Positions 4,969-6,766 of a stretch of 6,766 nucleotides of DNA are shown here, one piece after another (within the stretch, counting starts at the first letter, position 1; every line of letters begins with the position of its first letter). Made by a program: the position numbers and the translations under genes. Source of the DNA: an uncultured Eubacteriales bacterium. GTDB lineage: Bacteria > Bacillota > Clostridia > Oscillospirales > Acutalibacteraceae. The notes below the pieces were generated by a model. That model did no database searches. It was given only the letters and a program-made list of their open reading frames with translations, and had not been told where the DNA came from. The stretch is from NCBI GenBank assembly GCA_934463265.1, contig CAKSIU010000034.1, forward strand, positions 1-6,766. The letters are read 5' to 3'.

Positions 4969-5473
4969 AAAATATATAATTCACTCTGTTATCCTAACAG
5001 CTCTTTCCATTATTTTAATTGTTCTTGTTACGTTTTATGGGAATTTCGAGTTAGACTTATCTGGAGTGAAGATTGAAAATATAGATATCGCTGAAGTTTT
5101 CATACATAACTTTTTCACTATGATTACGTCAACTGTCGCAGGTGTTTTTACCGCAGGTCTCTATAGTTTATGTGTATTAGGCATTAACATTTTTAACATT
5201 GGCATACTATCCAACGCCTTACACCTTCAAGGAATGAAGCACTTGATTCCGAAGCTTGTTCCTCATGGGATAATTGAACTATTTTCATTATCGCTGTGTG
5301 TTGTTTATTCTTTTTACATATTTATTTACTTGGTCAAAAAAGTAAAATTGATTTTCCTGAGAAAATATGATGTAAAACTGTTTTGCAAAAAAATCGGACT
5401 CTCTTTTATTTTAATTATTATTGTGAATACAATTTTGCTCAGCATTGCATCAGTTGTTGAATATCTAGCTTAA
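4955..5473 (+). CDS. SpoIIM/DUF95 family membrane protein of the bacteriocin locus
   Basis: This 172-residue protein shows the hallmarks of the SpoIIM (DUF95) family: F-x-H-N-F (49-53) before a membrane helix with small residues (TSTVAGVFTAGLY), then N-x-G-I-L-S, and the signature PHGIIEL at 103-109. Hydrophobic segments lie near 8-27, 56-86, 107-127 and 148-168. DUF95 proteins are a constant part of circular bacteriocin clusters, where they act with the ATPase in secretion and producer self-protection. The ATG overlaps the end of the membrane-protein gene by 14 bases and has no Shine-Dalgarno, so translation is probably coupled to that gene. Confidence 0.85.
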   Translation: MFSLKKYIIHSVILTALSIILIVLVTFYGNFELDLSGVKIENIDIAEVFIHNFFTMITSTVAGVFTAGLYSLCVLGINIFNIGILSNALHLQGMKHLIPKLVPHGIIELFSLSLCVVYSFYIFIYLVKKVKLIFLRKYDVKLFCKKIGLSFILIIIVNTILLSIASVVEYLA

Positions 5474-5491
5474 CATAAGGAGGAAAATACC

Positions 5492-6127
5492 GTGGATATT
5501 TTATCGATAAAAAACTTAACATTCGGCTACAAAGACTGCCCTGTTTTTGAAGATTTTTCTATTTCTTTTGAAGAGGGAAAAATACACTGCGTAGTAGGAG
5601 AGAATGGTGCAGGCAAGACTACTTTACTAAAATGCATTTCATCTTTAATTAATAACTCTAAAGATGTTTATTACAAGGGTAGCTCAATAGAAAAAGACAA
5701 AAGTTTACTACAAAGCATCTCTTATATCATGAGCGAAGACACCTTATACCCTCACATGACAGTTAATGAAAATATAAAATTTTATTCAAGTCTGTTTTTC
5801 AAGACAAAAAAATTCAAAGATAAAGTGCATTATCTTTTGAATAAACTTGGTTGCGATGAATATGCGGACTCTTTAGTAAAGTCTTTATCTCAAGGCACGA
5901 GAAATAAGATATATTTATCTATAATGTTATCGAAAGACGCAGAAGTATTTTTACTTGATGAGCCTTTTACAGCATTGGACAGTAAATCACAAAAATTCTT
6001 CTTTGACTTAATTAAAGAAAAAAATAAAAACGAAAAATCAACCTTCGTTATAGTTACCCACATCGAAGAGTTCAAAAAGATTGCCTCCAATACAATAGAA
6101 ATCAAGAAGTTAAAAATCGCAGACTAA
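5492..6127 (+). CDS. ABC transporter ATP-binding protein of the bacteriocin locus
   Basis: This 211-residue single nucleotide-binding domain starts with GTG at 5492, supported by AAGGAGG at 5477-5483 with eight bases between. The Walker A is GENGAGKTT (36-44), the signature LSQGTRNK (132-139), the Walker B VFLLDEP (152-158) with Glu157, and the switch is His190 (VTHIEE). The Q-loop glutamine seems to be missing: the segment reads ISYIMSEDTLYPHMTVNENI, with Met-Ser where Pro-Gln is usual. It should power export and/or removal of the bacteriocin with the two membrane proteins before it. It lies 18 bases after the SpoIIM-like gene and is the last gene of the operon; no small immunity gene follows. 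Confidence 0.9.
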   Translation: MDILSIKNLTFGYKDCPVFEDFSISFEEGKIHCVVGENGAGKTTLLKCISSLINNSKDVYYKGSSIEKDKSLLQSISYIMSEDTLYPHMTVNENIKFYSSLFFKTKKFKDKVHYLLNKLGCDEYADSLVKSLSQGTRNKIYLSIMLSKDAEVFLLDEPFTALDSKSQKFFFDLIKEKNKNEKSTFVIVTHIEEFKKIASNTIEIKKLKIAD

Positions 6128-6149
6128 TGTGCGTTGAGGTATCAATATT

Positions 6150-6431
6150 TCATTTACACGAAATAAATTTGTCTAGCAAATCAAAAACATAGTTACTTCC
6201 ACGCGACAGTAAAATTCCCGTTAACACACAGCCAACGTATGGAATCTGCGAGTTTAGATTAAAATGGGCCAGTAAATCCAGCTTATAGGCGACCGCGATA
6301 ACAATTCCTAAAGCTACGCTGAAAAGCATTTGCCAACAGAAAATTTCTTGTACGAAAAACTGATTAAAGTATGTAATAATCGCTTCAATCAGAATTGCAA
6401 ATGAAGCTATTCCAAAAGTTTTGTTCTCCAT
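6150..6431 (-). CDS. Holin-like small membrane protein (phage lysis)
   Basis: This 93-residue protein has hydrophobic segments near 6-22, 35-53 (MLFSVALGIVIAVAYKLDL) and 64-77. It is followed by an S-R-G-S-N motif and a short charged tail. The next gene upstream on the same strand is the end of a phage-type amidase, 11 bases away, and the ribosome binding site (GGGGGAG, 6437-6443) overlaps that gene's stop codon. An endolysin followed at once by a small membrane protein is the layout of a phage lysis cassette, so I call this a holin. It converges on the ABC ATPase gene with a 22-base gap that has no evident terminator. With the amidase broken it is likely not expressed from its original promoter. 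It could conceivably have been kept as a bacteriocin immunity or release protein, but nothing in the sequence shows that. Confidence 0.6.
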   Translation of the reverse strand: MENKTFGIASFAILIEAIITYFNQFFVQEIFCWQMLFSVALGIVIAVAYKLDLLAHFNLNSQIPYVGCVLTGILLSRGSNYVFDLLDKFISCK

Positions 6432-6442
6432 ATTGCTCCCCC

Positions 6443-6690
6443 TTAAAATTCTTTTATGAAGGCGTCGATAAAACCGGCGTCTTTTGCTTTTTTTAGTTGT
6501 TTTTCAGCATTTTCTTTTTGCGCGTAAGCTCCGACCTGGACGTAATACTTCGCGTTTGATGAGGGCTTTAATTGAGCTTGATTTTCTTTTATTGATATTC
6601 CCAACGTTTTTAAAGTACCTTTAGCATATGCTACACCAAAGGCTTTTTGCTCTTCCAGAGAATCCGCTATTTGAATGTCCGTTGCATTAT
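6443..6690 (-). pseudogene. Truncated N-acetylmuramoyl-L-alanine amidase (endolysin), C-terminal remnant with SPOR domain
   Basis: Read on the minus strand, the open frame ends at TAA (6443-6445) and gives about 82 residues. The first ones, ATDIQIADSLEEQKAFG followed by VAYAKGTLKTLGI, match the last helix of Amidase_3-type amidases. After a linker (KENQAQLKPSSN) a SPOR-like segment follows: KYYVQVGAYAQKENAEK, then LKKAKDAGFIDAFIKEF. SPOR domains bind denuded glycan strands in peptidoglycan. The catalytic part with its zinc ligands is missing: the frame hits a stop at 6701-6703, inside sequence that looks like an insertion-sequence end beginning near 6691. It belongs with the holin-like gene as a lysis pair from a prophage. 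Confidence 0.75.
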
Positions 6691-6766
6691 TGGAGCTATA
6701 CTAAAAAAGTAGACACAAAAATAAACAACATGCTACAATAAATCATACACAAAAAAGGAGGCCTTT
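6691..6766 (+). mobile_element. Left end of an insertion sequence, IS3 family (IS150-group-like)
   Basis: The 25 bases from 6691 begin with TG and end in AAAAAAGTAGACA, the layout of the terminal inverted repeats of the IS150 group of IS3 elements as I remember them. About 40 bases further on is a strong AAAGGAGG (6754-6760) at the window edge, where the first transposase ORF would start on the plus strand. The amidase frame ends exactly here. The transposase itself and the right end lie outside the window, so the family is an inference. Confidence 0.55.

Noticed and set aside
1..6766. CRISPR array or tRNA/rRNA genes
   Set aside because: I saw no regularly spaced direct repeats and no cloverleaf or rRNA-like segments on either strand.

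Overview
The window is AT-rich bacterial DNA with strong GGAGG-type ribosome binding sites. It suggests a low-GC Firmicute. The style of the small regulators and of the lysis genes makes me think of the Negativicutes, but that is recollection of families and not proven by the sequence. The region is accessory DNA: small regulators, a bacteriocin locus, a broken phage lysis cassette and the edge of an insertion sequence.

Left part (1-1842), all on the minus strand. The first ~110 bases are a GC-rich, structured-looking patch without a convincing gene. Then come a small stand-alone sigma-region-4-like regulator (239-628), a gene-free stretch with a probable small structured RNA ending in a good intrinsic terminator (about 743-930), two more minus-strand hairpins, and a regulator (1030-1827). 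That regulator appears to join a degenerate SLOG-like N-terminal domain to an XRE-type helix-turn-helix.

Middle (1843-2735), plus strand. A divergent promoter region is followed by a 57-residue ribbon-helix-helix protein (1940-2113). A second, smaller XRE regulator (2369-2689) follows; its best ribosome binding site points to a short out-of-frame ORF rather than to its own start. A strong terminator closes this part.

Core (2832-6127), plus strand: a complete-looking circular bacteriocin locus of the AS-48/circularin/uberolysin type. It holds a precursor of 83 residues (2906-3157), a 557-residue multi-spanning membrane protein (3295-4968), a SpoIIM/DUF95 membrane protein overlapping it (4955-5473) and an ABC ATPase (5492-6127). 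The predicted mature peptide is a 70-residue, cationic (+6), cysteine-free ring running from Leu14 to Phe83. The structural gene sits between two arms of a 22-bp inverted repeat (19/22), each arm at a predicted transcription start. No separate small immunity gene is visible, which is unusual for this class.

Right part (6150-6766), minus strand: a holin-like membrane protein and the C-terminal remnant of an N-acetylmuramoyl-L-alanine amidase with a SPOR domain. This is a phage-type lysis pair. The amidase is cut off by what looks like the left end of an IS3-family (IS150-group-like) element.

Working together: the bacteriocin operon probably makes, circularises or exports, and protects against a membrane-active ring peptide. 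One or more of the three neighbouring DNA-binding proteins are candidate regulators. The lysis remnant and the IS suggest that the locus lies in or beside a decayed prophage or other mobile island.
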